DNA from: JBBRDU01 sp038203615
GTDB lineage: Bacteria > Verrucomicrobiota > Verrucomicrobiia > Chthoniobacterales > UBA10450
Length of the DNA stretch: 64,000 nt
NCBI GenBank assembly: GCA_038203615.1
Contig: JBBRDU010000001.1
Span: forward strand, 62,001-126,000
Direction: 5' to 3'
Each line of letters starts with the position of its first letter. Positions within the stretch are counted from its first letter, which is position 1. Below, in pieces: positions 17,354-24,415 of this stretch. The position numbers and the translations under genes were made by a program. The notes under the pieces were generated by a model that was not told the DNA's origin, made no database searches, and worked only from the letters and a program-made list of their open reading frames with translations.

Positions 17354-17454
17354 TGTCTACTTAATGTCTAGGCAAATAGACCTTGTTTTGCAGTATGTCA
17401 ATTATTTGTCTAATATAATTTGCCATTACTGGCGTCCTGTATAGTATGTGTCTA
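17354..17454. promoter_or_regulatory. Regular operator array, probable CarH binding sites
   Basis: Six TGTCTA-like words lie on one strand in the carH/crt divergent spacer: TGTCTA at 17354, TGTCTA at 17365, TGTCAA at 17396, TGTCTA at 17407, TGTATA at 17438 and TGTCTA at 17449. They form three pairs with an 11-bp offset inside each pair and exactly 42 bp between pairs (four helical turns). Head-to-tail repeats of about 11 bp are the known operator form for tetrameric CarH. The array covers the only spacer between carH and the crt operon, so it probably represses both in the dark. Confidence 0.8.
17373..17401 (-). promoter_or_regulatory. Candidate sigma-70 promoter for the carotenoid operon
   Basis: On the minus strand TTGACA (17396-17401), a perfect -35 box, is followed after 17 bases by TATTTG (17373-17378), a weak -10. 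The -35 box coincides with one degenerate member of the CarH-type repeat array (TGTCAA instead of TGTCTA on the plus strand), which would explain that deviation. CarH bound there would block polymerase. Confidence 0.55.
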
Positions 17455-17464
17455 CATAATTACC

Positions 17465-18397
17465 ATGACCTTTCCCATCCAAGCCGTCGTTCGCGAAACC
17501 GGCCTCACCGCCCACGTGCTTCGCGTCTGGGAGAAGCGTTACGGGGCGGTCGTTCCGAAAAGAACGAAGACGGAGCGCCGCTCTTACAGCGAGGCCGATA
17601 TTCGCAGGCTGAAACTCCTGCGAGAGGCGACCTTGCAGGGCCATTCCATCGGGAACGTGGCCAAGCTGCCAAACGAAAAGCTAAAGGCGCTTCTAAAACG
17701 CAAAGCCGGCCACGTATCCAACTCGTCTTCCCGTGCGGTTGCGCGGATGAAATCGGAAATCGATTCGCCTGTTATCCGCGACTGCATCAAGGCGGTAAGA
17801 GCATTCGACGAGGATGCGCTCAATACCTTGCTCTCGCGCGTAGTGCTCGAGTCTGGCGCTACCGCCCTGCTGCGTCACGTGATCGCGCCTCTCACGCAGA
17901 GGTTGGGCGATCTCTGGAGCGAGGGCAGCCTAAAGATGGCGCACGAACATTTTGCGACGGCGGCGATTCGCTCTTTTCTGCTCAACCCGTCACGCCGATA
18001 TGCCGGTGCGACCTTCCCTGCGACGCTGATCGCCGCCACGCCGCAGGGCCAGTTGCACGAACTCGGCGCGGTCATGGCCACTTCGCTTGCCGCCGAACAG
18101 GGGTGGCATGCCATTTATCTGGGCGCGAGTCTGCCTGCGGCAGAGATCGCGGGAGCCGCGCTGCAGAACAAAGCGCGGGCCGTCGTCTTGAGTATCATTT
18201 ATCCCGAAGACGATCCGAACGTGGAGGTTGAGTTGCACGATCTGCGGCGTTTTCTTCCGGCTAACGTTGCGCTTCTGATTTGCGGACAAGCCGCAGTGCG
18301 CTATCGCGCCGCCATCGATGGGATTGGCGGAATTCTGGTGAGAGATCTGACTCAACTCCAAGTTGAACTTGCGACGATTCGAGCGAGTAGAAAATGA
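17465..18397 (+). CDS. carH: CarH-type B12-dependent photoreceptor transcriptional repressor
   Basis: About 310 aa from the ATG at 17465, where the MerR domain begins properly; an upstream in-frame start would run through the operators. Residues 1-75 form a MerR helix-turn-helix (VVRETGLTAHVLRVWEKRYG, SEADIRRLKLLREA). Residues 100-180 form the cobalamin cap domain with a perfect Wx9EH motif (W151, E161-H162), which in CarH shields the adenosyl group. Residues 185-300 are the Rossmann B12 domain with PQGQLHELG, where H198 is the expected lower axial ligand; the usual acidic residue two before it is Gln here. AdoCbl-bound tetramers repress carotenoid genes in the dark and light releases them. 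It starts a plus-strand operon. Confidence 0.92.
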   Translation: MTFPIQAVVRETGLTAHVLRVWEKRYGAVVPKRTKTERRSYSEADIRRLKLLREATLQGHSIGNVAKLPNEKLKALLKRKAGHVSNSSSRAVARMKSEIDSPVIRDCIKAVRAFDEDALNTLLSRVVLESGATALLRHVIAPLTQRLGDLWSEGSLKMAHEHFATAAIRSFLLNPSRRYAGATFPATLIAATPQGQLHELGAVMATSLAAEQGWHAIYLGASLPAAEIAGAALQNKARAVVLSIIYPEDDPNVEVELHDLRRFLPANVALLICGQAAVRYRAAIDGIGGILVRDLTQLQVELATIRASRK

Positions 18398-18852
18398 AAG
18401 CGATGCTCAACGCCTTTTACACCAGGAGTTTTCTACCAATGGGCGAGCGCGCGCCGGCCTTAAAGGCGGTCGATCAAGACGGCGTGATGGTCGATCTGGG
18501 TAAGGCGTACGCTCGCGGCCCTGTGCCCATCTACTTTTATCTGCGAACGGGCACACCCGTTTGTAGCGCGCATGCCTGCCGTTTTCGCGATGGGTTGGAC
18601 CAACTGGACGAGCATGATATTCAGATTTTCGGCGTCAGCCGGGATGCCCCGGACCGTTTGCAGAAATTCAAAGCAAAGCAGCGGCTGCCCTTCCAGCTCC
18701 TGGCGGATCCTGAGGGAGAGATCGCCGCGGCTTTTGGTGTCCCCTCATTCTTTGGCTTTCCTGCGCGCAGGGCCTTTCTCATCCGCAATGGCGTGCTCGA
18801 TTGGAAAGGCCATGCCTCGGAGTCATCTGCCATTTTCAGGCTGATTGGCTAA
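18394..18852 (+). CDS. Peroxiredoxin (AhpC/TSA, Bcp-like)
   Basis: A 152-aa thioredoxin-fold peroxidase. The active-site block is TGTPVCSAHACRFRD, with the peroxidatic Cys in the PVC segment; GVSRDAPDRLQKFKAKQRLPFQLLADPEGEIAAAFGV is typical of the PrxQ/Bcp group, including a second Cys five residues on (VCSAHAC). It reduces hydroperoxides. The ATG overlaps the carH TGA (ATGA), so it is co-translated with the light sensor, which fits a response to light-generated peroxides. Confidence 0.85.
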   Translation: MKAMLNAFYTRSFLPMGERAPALKAVDQDGVMVDLGKAYARGPVPIYFYLRTGTPVCSAHACRFRDGLDQLDEHDIQIFGVSRDAPDRLQKFKAKQRLPFQLLADPEGEIAAAFGVPSFFGFPARRAFLIRNGVLDWKGHASESSAIFRLIG

Positions 18853-18869
18853 CTCCCCATCGAGAAACG

Positions 18870-19325
18870 ATGCAAGAATTCTCCTTCCGCTCAGAATTGC
18901 TGCTACCGCAAAAGCGCGACGAGATATTCTGCTTCTTCGCCGATGCCGGGAACCTCGAGGTGCTCACTCCTCCCTGGCTAGGATTTCGCGTTCTCACGCC
19001 GCAGCCGATAACGATGCAGGCGGGGACTCTCATCGATTACAAACTGCGTGTGCATGGCCTTCCGCTGAAGTGGCGCTCCGAAATTACGACATGGGAGCCT
19101 CCGGCCGGGTTCGTGGACGAGCAGAGGCGCGGGCCCTACCGAAAATGGATTCATCAACATCACTTTGAGGAGCGGGACAACGGCACACTCTGTCAGGATT
19201 TCGTGCGCTACTCCGTTTTCGGCGGAGTGCTCGTCAATTCGCTCTTGGTGCGTCGCGATATCGAGAAAATTTTCGCCTTCCGGACAGCACAACTCCGGAA
19301 GCTTTTTGGCTCGCCGGCACTGTAA
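18870..19325 (+). CDS. SRPBCC (START-like) ligand-binding protein
   Basis: About 151 aa from the ATG at 18870; an upstream in-frame start would overlap the peroxiredoxin more deeply. It shows the SRPBCC pattern: FSFRSELLLPQKRDEIFCFFADAGNLEVLTPPWLGF, then MQAGTLIDYKLRVHGLPLKWRSEI and the C-terminal helix RRDIEKIFAFRTAQLRKLF. Such domains bind hydrophobic ligands; the ligand is unknown. Relatives are common beside photolyases and B12 light regulators, and the position behind carH supports a light-stress role (inference). Confidence 0.8.
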   Translation: MQEFSFRSELLLPQKRDEIFCFFADAGNLEVLTPPWLGFRVLTPQPITMQAGTLIDYKLRVHGLPLKWRSEITTWEPPAGFVDEQRRGPYRKWIHQHHFEERDNGTLCQDFVRYSVFGGVLVNSLLVRRDIEKIFAFRTAQLRKLFGSPAL

Positions 19326-19365
19326 AACGACAGTGATATCCGCGCGAATCGAAGTGAACGACGTG

Positions 19366-19839
19366 ATGCAGCAGGGCTACGTGTATCTGCTCACCAAGCC
19401 TGTCGGCCGAAGTTTTCATCCACGGTTTCGACCTGAACTCACGCCGAAGGAGATGCTGAAACTCGGCATATTTGGCGGGAAGTACATGACCGACTGTACC
19501 GCGGAATATCCTTCGCACTGGTTTAAGCACGCCAAATTATGTCATGAATGCCACGATCCGGGTCTGAACTACTTTGGCGTTAACGCGTCGCAGCCGCTTT
19601 CCATTTGGCGTGATAAGGGGTGGATCTATCACGAAGATCCGCGCGGCTGGTTCCAATGGTACTGCCGCTACTACATGGGACGACGGTGCCAGGACGACCA
19701 ACGCCAGATTACGCGCTGGGTGGCGATCAGGAGACACGTCGCACAGGTTCGGAAGAACTGCCGTCCGGGTGACTTGAATTGCCGGCGAAGACAAAGACAA
19801 GCACTGCTCCACTGGGCGTATGATTCGCGAAGGATATGA
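19366..19839 (+). CDS. Conserved protein of unknown function, light-regulon neighbour
   Basis: About 157 aa from the ATG at 19366 (a GTG at 19333 is an alternative, 8 bases after the previous stop). It matches, from memory, a conserved family found in bacteria and algae: LTKPVGRSFHPRFRPELTPKEMLKLGIFGGKYMTDC, DPGLNYFGVNASQPLSIWRDKGWI, DPRGWFQWYCRYYMGRR, RRHVAQVRKNCRPGDLNCRRRQRQALLHWAYDSR. The many Trp, Tyr and Cys residues suggest a compact metal- or nucleic-acid-binding fold, but no function is known to me. It is the last gene of the carH-led operon. Confidence 0.75.
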   Translation: MQQGYVYLLTKPVGRSFHPRFRPELTPKEMLKLGIFGGKYMTDCTAEYPSHWFKHAKLCHECHDPGLNYFGVNASQPLSIWRDKGWIYHEDPRGWFQWYCRYYMGRRCQDDQRQITRWVAIRRHVAQVRKNCRPGDLNCRRRQRQALLHWAYDSRRI

Positions 19840-19935
19840 TTCGCCGTTGGTGAAGAAGGGTTCCACCGGCCGGAACTGATCTTTGCCTCGCTCGACACAC
19901 GCGGGGGCCTGTATTCCCATTTCACAACGCGGCGC

Positions 19936-20046
19936 GAGAATTTTCCGCTTCAGCACTGAGACGAGCGCGAAGAGCGTCATAAACGCGCCGAGAGCCGCGG
20001 CGACCTCGATTAGACTCGATGCTATTTGGATCACCCAGCCAGGTGC
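19936..20046 (-). pseudogene. nuoH fragment (N-terminal part), decayed duplicate
   Basis: On the minus strand this 111-base stretch encodes APGWVIQIASSL, then IEVAAALGAFMTLFALVSVLKRKIL. It lines up without gaps with nuoH at 9756-9866 (APDWVIQIASSL ... LTLFALISVLERKIL). DNA similarity is high by eye, about three bases in four. Neither the start codon nor the rest of nuoH follows. Same orientation as the real nuoH, so the two make a direct repeat about 10.2 kb apart around the carotenoid/CarH island. Confidence 0.8.
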
Positions 20047-20099
20047 CTTCCGCAGCGGCGACAGAAGCCGGCGAGTTTGTTGACCAGATGGGCAAAACC

Positions 20100-21300
20100 T
20101 CAGCCGGTCCGATCTTGCCTTCCGCCTATTTGTTGGAGCACCAAAAGGGCGAGTCCGACGCAAACAAGGCCCGCAATCGCTTCCACGTGGAGCATTCCGG
20201 CCGTGCCAAAGCGGTCGTGGGCCCAGCCGTTGACGGCAGTCATATAGATAAGGGGAAGATTTCCCAAAGACGAAAGGGTGGCGTACTTGGTGGAGGCGGC
20301 GCCGCGACCGATGGCGAAGAGGACGACGGCAGAGAAGGCGGCGTAAGCAACCCCGCCCCAGGCGGCATACGCGAGGACCCCGGCGGCGTAAGCGAAGGAG
20401 GTCCTGGGCGCGACGGCCATGATGATGGTCACCAAGGCCATGATCGCGCCGGAGCCGAAGTAGACCCACCGCCACCCAACCGCCTGCCACGCATCCGATC
20501 GCGCTAACCACGCCATTCAGAAGGCCGGTGACCAGCGCCACCGTGTCGGGGTTCGCATGCCAATCGGGCGCGACCACTGACCAAAGATTGTCTATGGCGC
20601 CGGAACCGATGGGCGATGCCACTAGGACGATCGTGAACAGAGGAATGGCCGAGCGCACCATGGAAAGGATGTCGCGTCCGAGGAGCCGCATGCGCGCGCT
20701 GATCCGCTCGCCCGTGGCGAGGCGAACATCCGAAACGAAATAAAGCGCTGCCGCTGACGCCATCATGGCGAGGCCGAGCGCGCCTCCGGCCGTTTCCTTG
20801 GAAAAATGAGCAGCCAGCCAGACGCCGGCACCCCCACCCATGCCAGTGCCGCCGAGGTTGCCCGCCTGATACCAGCCAGCCGCGCGTCCTTTTTCTTCGT
20901 CCGGCACGGTATGCCCCATGAGCCCGCCGACCGGCAGAACAATCAAGGTGGCGGCGACTTGAGAAATGAACGCCATGGCGGTGAGCAGCGCAACAGCGCT
21001 CTGGCGAAACGGCATGAAGCCGAGAAGGATCAGGGTCGCCGTCGAAGTGATCAATCCGATCAGGTACTAACGACGAGCCGTCAGAGTCAGATCGGCGACG
21101 GGTCCCCAAAGAAATCGCCATAGGTTGGCGGAGAGTCCGATGGCGACGACGGAGGCAGAAGTGGCCACCGAAAATCCGTTCTGCGTCAAAATAAAGGGCA
21201 GGGTGATGGAAGCGAACCCGTTAGTGATGCCGTAGGGAAGAACCAGAAAAAAGAACGTGAAAGCCGCCGTCGTCCCCGGTTTAGGCACGAAGGCACTCAA
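20100..21300 (-). pseudogene. Broken MFS permease gene
   Basis: The frame starting at 21300 (PKPGTTAAFTFFFLVLPYGITNGFASITLPFIL) has several membrane helices, then an in-frame TAG at 21067-21069 (reading ...TLTARR-stop-YLIGLITSTATLILLG), probably a former TGG. It continues open past 20500 with MFS helices (HTVPDEEKGRAAGWYQAGNLGGTG). Near 20480 a small deletion shifts the frame between AIGCVAGGW and RWVYFGSGAIMALVTIIM, losing the loop that normally carries the MFS DRxGRR signature. The remaining frame ends at 20100. At least two lesions make a working transporter unlikely. It resembles AmpG/PAT-type permeases, with low certainty. Confidence 0.8.
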
Positions 21301-21407
21301 TCATAGAAGGGCGCGGAAGGGCAACCCGCGACCACGCCGGAGGTGGCGATTGCTCCCATTTATCCGGTAGATGCATGCAAAGGAGGGGCCGAATCCGAAT
21401 CCAAGCT

Positions 21408-21599
21408 ATGGAAGAGTTGTCTTATGAACTGGAAAAGCTGCGCGGGGAAGTGCAGGGCCTGCGGCATGATCTCGATCATGTGCTGAAGGTCATTGGGCAG
21501 GAGTTCGATCTGCCGGATCAGCCGCGCATCAAATTTTGTCCTTCGATGCGGAAATCATCGGCGTGCGGCGGGACATGGAAACCGTGCCAATCGTGCTAA
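21408..21599 (+). pseudogene. Coiled-coil N-terminal piece of a frame-disrupted gene
   Basis: From the ATG at 21408 it encodes MEELSYELEKLRGEVQGLRH and further coil, ending in PDQPRIKF before drifting into a different-looking tail and a stop. In the other frame the sequence continues naturally as SFDAEIIGVRRDMETVPIVL (gene at 21536). The two probably form one protein split by a one-base change near 21530-21545. An AGGAGG at 21381-21386 is rather far upstream (21 bases). Confidence 0.55.
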
Positions 21600-22138
21600 A
21601 GGCGCATGATGGCTACGCCTGTATCTACCTGAACGATCGCGACGGCCGGACGCGCGGCGTCTTCCATGTGGATGAAGCGGGCAGTGCGCGTTTCGAGATT
21701 TGGAACAAGGCGGGCCAGATCGTCGCGTCCATCGGCGAGACGCCAACGGGCGCCGGGGAGATCTTTGTGGCGGGAGCGGACGGCCAGCCGCAGGCAGCCA
21801 TGAAAGGGAATGAAGCGGGTGGAACGATCAGCGCGCAGAACGCCCAGGGGCAGGTGCAGGCCTTGATGCTGGCCAAGGAAACCGGCGGAAGTTTCGTGGC
21901 GACGAACGGGCAGGGAACGCCCATGGCTGAGATGTTTGGCGATGAGACGGGTGGGACGGTCCACATTAAGGAACCGACCGGCCGCTCGATGGCCTACATG
22001 AGCGCGGCGGCGGACTGCGGAGTGGTCTTGGTCTTCAACGAATTTGGCGATCAAGCGGCGGCCCTGGCCAGCGATGACAAAGGCGGGGCGGTGGTCCTAT
22101 TTGATCGGGACGGCAAGATCAAACCGAATTCTCCATAG
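21536..22138 (+). CDS. Beta-repeat protein of unknown function (C-terminal part of disrupted gene)
   Basis: Up to 200 aa if TTG at 21536 is used, 187 aa from ATG at 21575; more likely it is the downstream part of the coil-bearing frame at 21408. The body is a run of short repeats of about 20-25 residues rich in Gly, Ala and small polar residues (DEAGSARFEIWNKAGQIVASIG, DGQPQAAMKGNEAGGTISAQN, AQGQVQALMLAKETGGSFVAT, HIKEPTGRSMAYMSAAADCG). This looks like a beta-helix or beta-solenoid fused to a coiled-coil stem. No signal peptide or catalytic motif is visible. If the frameshift is real the gene is a pseudogene. Confidence 0.55.
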   Translation: MSFDAEIIGVRRDMETVPIVLKAHDGYACIYLNDRDGRTRGVFHVDEAGSARFEIWNKAGQIVASIGETPTGAGEIFVAGADGQPQAAMKGNEAGGTISAQNAQGQVQALMLAKETGGSFVATNGQGTPMAEMFGDETGGTVHIKEPTGRSMAYMSAAADCGVVLVFNEFGDQAAALASDDKGGAVVLFDRDGKIKPNSP

Positions 22139-22239
22139 CGATTGGGGACGCCGGGAGCGAAGCACCAATGGCCAACATCTCCGCCACGGGACGAATTCGT
22201 CCGCTGGCGAACAATCTCCAGGACGTGGCTGCGCCAGGA

Positions 22240-22349
22240 AAGCACCAAATCCCAACATCCAAGCACCCGGGAAGCATCAAACTTCAAAATGCGTGGAGTG
22301 CGATCGAACAGGCCGTTGGATCTGGGAGCTTCCCTGGATGTTGGTGCTT
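22240..22349. repeat. Imperfect palindromic repeat upstream of nuoA
   Basis: The 304-base gap before nuoA (22139-22442) holds an inverted repeat: AAGCACCAA (22240-22248) and CCAACATCC (22252-22260) on the left pair with GGATGTTGG (22336-22344) and TTGGTGCTT (22341-22349) on the right; AAGCACC recurs at 22261. It looks like a REP/MITE-type intergenic element. No gene is evident in the gap; the nuoA promoter must lie in or beside it. Confidence 0.65.
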
Positions 22350-22442
22350 GGAATTTGGCGATTCCGTGTTCGATGAAATAGCTCGCCGATCGCCAGAATG
22401 CGCTGGCGGCGGGCGCCTGGTGCGGGTAAGAATCAATACTCG

Positions 22443-22832
22443 ATGTCTACGCGGTCGATCAACCCGGATCCCTATTTATTTATCGTGATCTTTACGGGTG
22501 TGGCGGTCGTTTTTCCTTTAATGCCGCTGGCTCTGGCCTGGCTCTGGCGCCACTTTTTTCAGCCGCCCAAGCCCGGGGTGCAAAAGAACGCCACCTACGA
22601 ATGCGGAGTAGAGTCGTTAGGCGAAGCACAGGTGCAGTTCAAGGCGCAGTATTATGTCTACTGCATCATTTTCCTGATTTTTGATGTGGAGGCGATTTTC
22701 CTCGTTCCATTTGCGGTGGCGTTTACCAGTTTGCCGGTTGGTGCTTTCATCGCCATCCTAGTCTTCCTGCTTTTGCTGATCGAAGGGCTGGTCTGGGCCT
22801 GGAGCAAGGGCTGCCTGACTTGGGCGCGCTGA
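22443..22832 (+). CDS. nuoA: NADH-quinone oxidoreductase subunit A
   Basis: About 129 aa from the ATG at 22443. Three helices with the NuoA signature: PPKPGVQKNATYECGVESLGEAQVQFKAQYYVYCIIFLIFDVEAIFLVPFA, including the YECG cysteine loop and FDVEA acidic helix. It is the small membrane subunit at the quinone chamber. It opens the plus-strand nuoABCDI cluster. Confidence 0.95.
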   Translation: MSTRSINPDPYLFIVIFTGVAVVFPLMPLALAWLWRHFFQPPKPGVQKNATYECGVESLGEAQVQFKAQYYVYCIIFLIFDVEAIFLVPFAVAFTSLPVGAFIAILVFLLLLIEGLVWAWSKGCLTWAR

Positions 22833-22878
22833 GAAAAGGAGTGATGGAGATTTGGAGTAATGGAGTAATAAATTAAGA

Positions 22879-23505
22879 ATGGTCGAGTCGATGGATGAAG
22901 GGTTGAAAAGCGAACTGAAGAAGCAGGGCATCTTCGTGACTTCCACCCAGGAACTTTATAACTGGGGCCGTCGCAACTCCATCTGGCCGCTCCAATTCGG
23001 GCTGGCTTGCTGCGCCATTGAAATGATCGCGACGGCCGCCTCGCGTTACGATCTGGCGCGGTTCGGCGGCGAAGTGTTCCGGCCCTCGCCGCGCCAGGCG
23101 GACTTGATGATCGTGGCCGGGACGGTGACGAAAAAAATGGCGCCGCAAATTGTGCGTTTGTACAATCAAATGCCCGATCCAAAGTATGTCATTTCCATGG
23201 GCGCCTGCGCCATTTCGGGCGGGCCTTTCAAACAGGGCTACAATGTGCTCAAGGGCATTGACCGTTATATTCCCGTGGATGTTTACATCCCAGGCTGCCC
23301 GCCGCGGCCGGAGGCCTTGTTGCATGCTTTTATGGAGCTGCAAAAAAAGATCGACGACCAGCAACTGACGGGTGCGGACAAGGCCGCCTTTCTCGATCCG
23401 GCGGAGCCGAGCGAATTTCCCATCCCGGCTTTCGGAGAACATGATTTGCAGCCCCCTTCCAACCCGGATCTGTTTCGTCCACCGGCGATCGAGCGGAAGA
23501 GTTAG
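22879..23505 (+). CDS. nuoB: NADH-quinone oxidoreductase subunit B
   Basis: A 208-aa subunit carrying cluster N2. Ligand cysteines are visible in FGLACCAIEM (adjacent pair), SMGACAISGG and YIPGCPPRPEAL; the RYDLARFG and RQADLMIVAGTVT blocks are also conserved. The C-terminal 40 residues are a variable extension. N2 passes electrons to quinone. Spacing to nuoC is 145 bases, containing a word-like repeat. Confidence 0.95.
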   Translation: MVESMDEGLKSELKKQGIFVTSTQELYNWGRRNSIWPLQFGLACCAIEMIATAASRYDLARFGGEVFRPSPRQADLMIVAGTVTKKMAPQIVRLYNQMPDPKYVISMGACAISGGPFKQGYNVLKGIDRYIPVDVYIPGCPPRPEALLHAFMELQKKIDDQQLTGADKAAFLDPAEPSEFPIPAFGEHDLQPPSNPDLFRPPAIERKS

Positions 23506-23506
23506 G

Positions 23507-23535
23507 CACAGATTCACACAGATGGAACACAGATT
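23507..23535. repeat. CACAGATT-type word repeat between nuoB and nuoC
   Basis: CACAGATTCACACAGATGG is followed by AACACAGATT (23507-23535): three imperfect copies of an A-CACAGAT unit. Such words are common between genes in Verrucomicrobia-like genomes (from memory). The rest of the 145-base gap shows nothing further. Confidence 0.5.
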
Positions 23536-23650
23536 AGGGACGACCATTCTGTCGGCTTCGCCGATATTTGTAGCATCGCCCTCGTAGCGGTCGATCCACC
23601 TGGCTCTTGGGTTCTTTTCTGATTTGTTTGATATTTCGTAATCTTTAGCG

Positions 23651-24316
23651 GTGGAAACACTTGCAGAAATCAAAGTGCGGATCGAGGGCGCCTTTCCCGG
23701 AGTCGGCCTAACGATCGTGCCGAATCCGGGGCCGGCTCAGCAACCGTCGCTTTTGCTCGATTCCGAGCATGCGCGGGAGGTCGCCGGCTGGCTGCGTAAT
23801 GACCCGGCCCTGCGCCTGGATTACTGCTCCAACGTCACAGGAGTGGACTGGCTCGATCGGACGGTCACAAAAAAAGTGAAGGTAAAAAAGGTAGTCGAGG
23901 GCGTAGAGAAAGAGGTGGAGGAAACGCAAACGGAGTCATTCCCGGGATACCTCGAAGCGGTCTATCATCTTTATTCCATGTCGCAGAAACATGGACCGGT
24001 CATCTTGCGCATGCGCACAACGGATCGGGCCGCCGGTGCCCATCTGCCCTCGTTCACGCCGCTTTATCGCAGTGCCGAGTTTCAGGAGCGGGAAATTTTT
24101 GATTTGTACGGGATTCGTTTCGAGGGACACCCGGATCTGAGGCGCATCCTCATGTGGGACGAGTTTGTCGATCACCCCATGCGCAAGGATTATCGGGAAC
24201 CGGACGACTATGAATACGAACCCACGCCGCACGATGACGTGCTGGAGAAGGCGAAACAGCATTATGCGGCGCGCCCGCCCTTGGACGGCGCGGAAAATAT
24301 CACTGCTGCGCAGTAG
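23651..24316 (+). CDS. nuoC: NADH-quinone oxidoreductase subunit C
   Basis: A 221-aa 30-kDa subunit starting with GTG. The family signature is EREIFDLYGIRFEGHPDLRRILMWDEFVDHPMRKDY, with YHLYSMSQKHGPVILRM before it. Between residues 70 and 100 there is a charged insertion (TVTKKVKVKKVVEGVEKEVEE) not present in most NuoC proteins. It is separate from NuoD, not fused as in enterics. Confidence 0.93.
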   Translation: METLAEIKVRIEGAFPGVGLTIVPNPGPAQQPSLLLDSEHAREVAGWLRNDPALRLDYCSNVTGVDWLDRTVTKKVKVKKVVEGVEKEVEETQTESFPGYLEAVYHLYSMSQKHGPVILRMRTTDRAAGAHLPSFTPLYRSAEFQEREIFDLYGIRFEGHPDLRRILMWDEFVDHPMRKDYREPDDYEYEPTPHDDVLEKAKQHYAARPPLDGAENITAAQ

Positions 24317-24317
24317 A

Positions 24318-24394
24318 GGTTACATGGTTACAAGAGTTACAAGGTTACAGAGGCCAAACCGCGTCTTCCAATGTTACGATGTAACACCTGTAAC
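24318..24394. repeat. GTTACA word repeats between nuoC and nuoD
   Basis: GGTTACAT, GGTTACAAGA, GTTACAAG and GGTTACAG follow each other from 24318 to 24350, then GTTACGATGTAAC (24373-24385) and TGTAAC give inverted copies. The tract fills most of the 99-base gap and could fold as a hairpin between the two coding regions. Confidence 0.6.
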
Positions 24395-24415
24395 GTTTTC
24401 AACTCTGCGCCGACT

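Noticed and set aside
19537..20099. Continuation of the MFS frame toward 19537 as one 505-aa gene
   Set aside because: After about 20480 the frame turns into Arg/His-rich noise, then passes through the nuoH fragment and antisense of the conserved gene at 19366; it is an accidental open frame.
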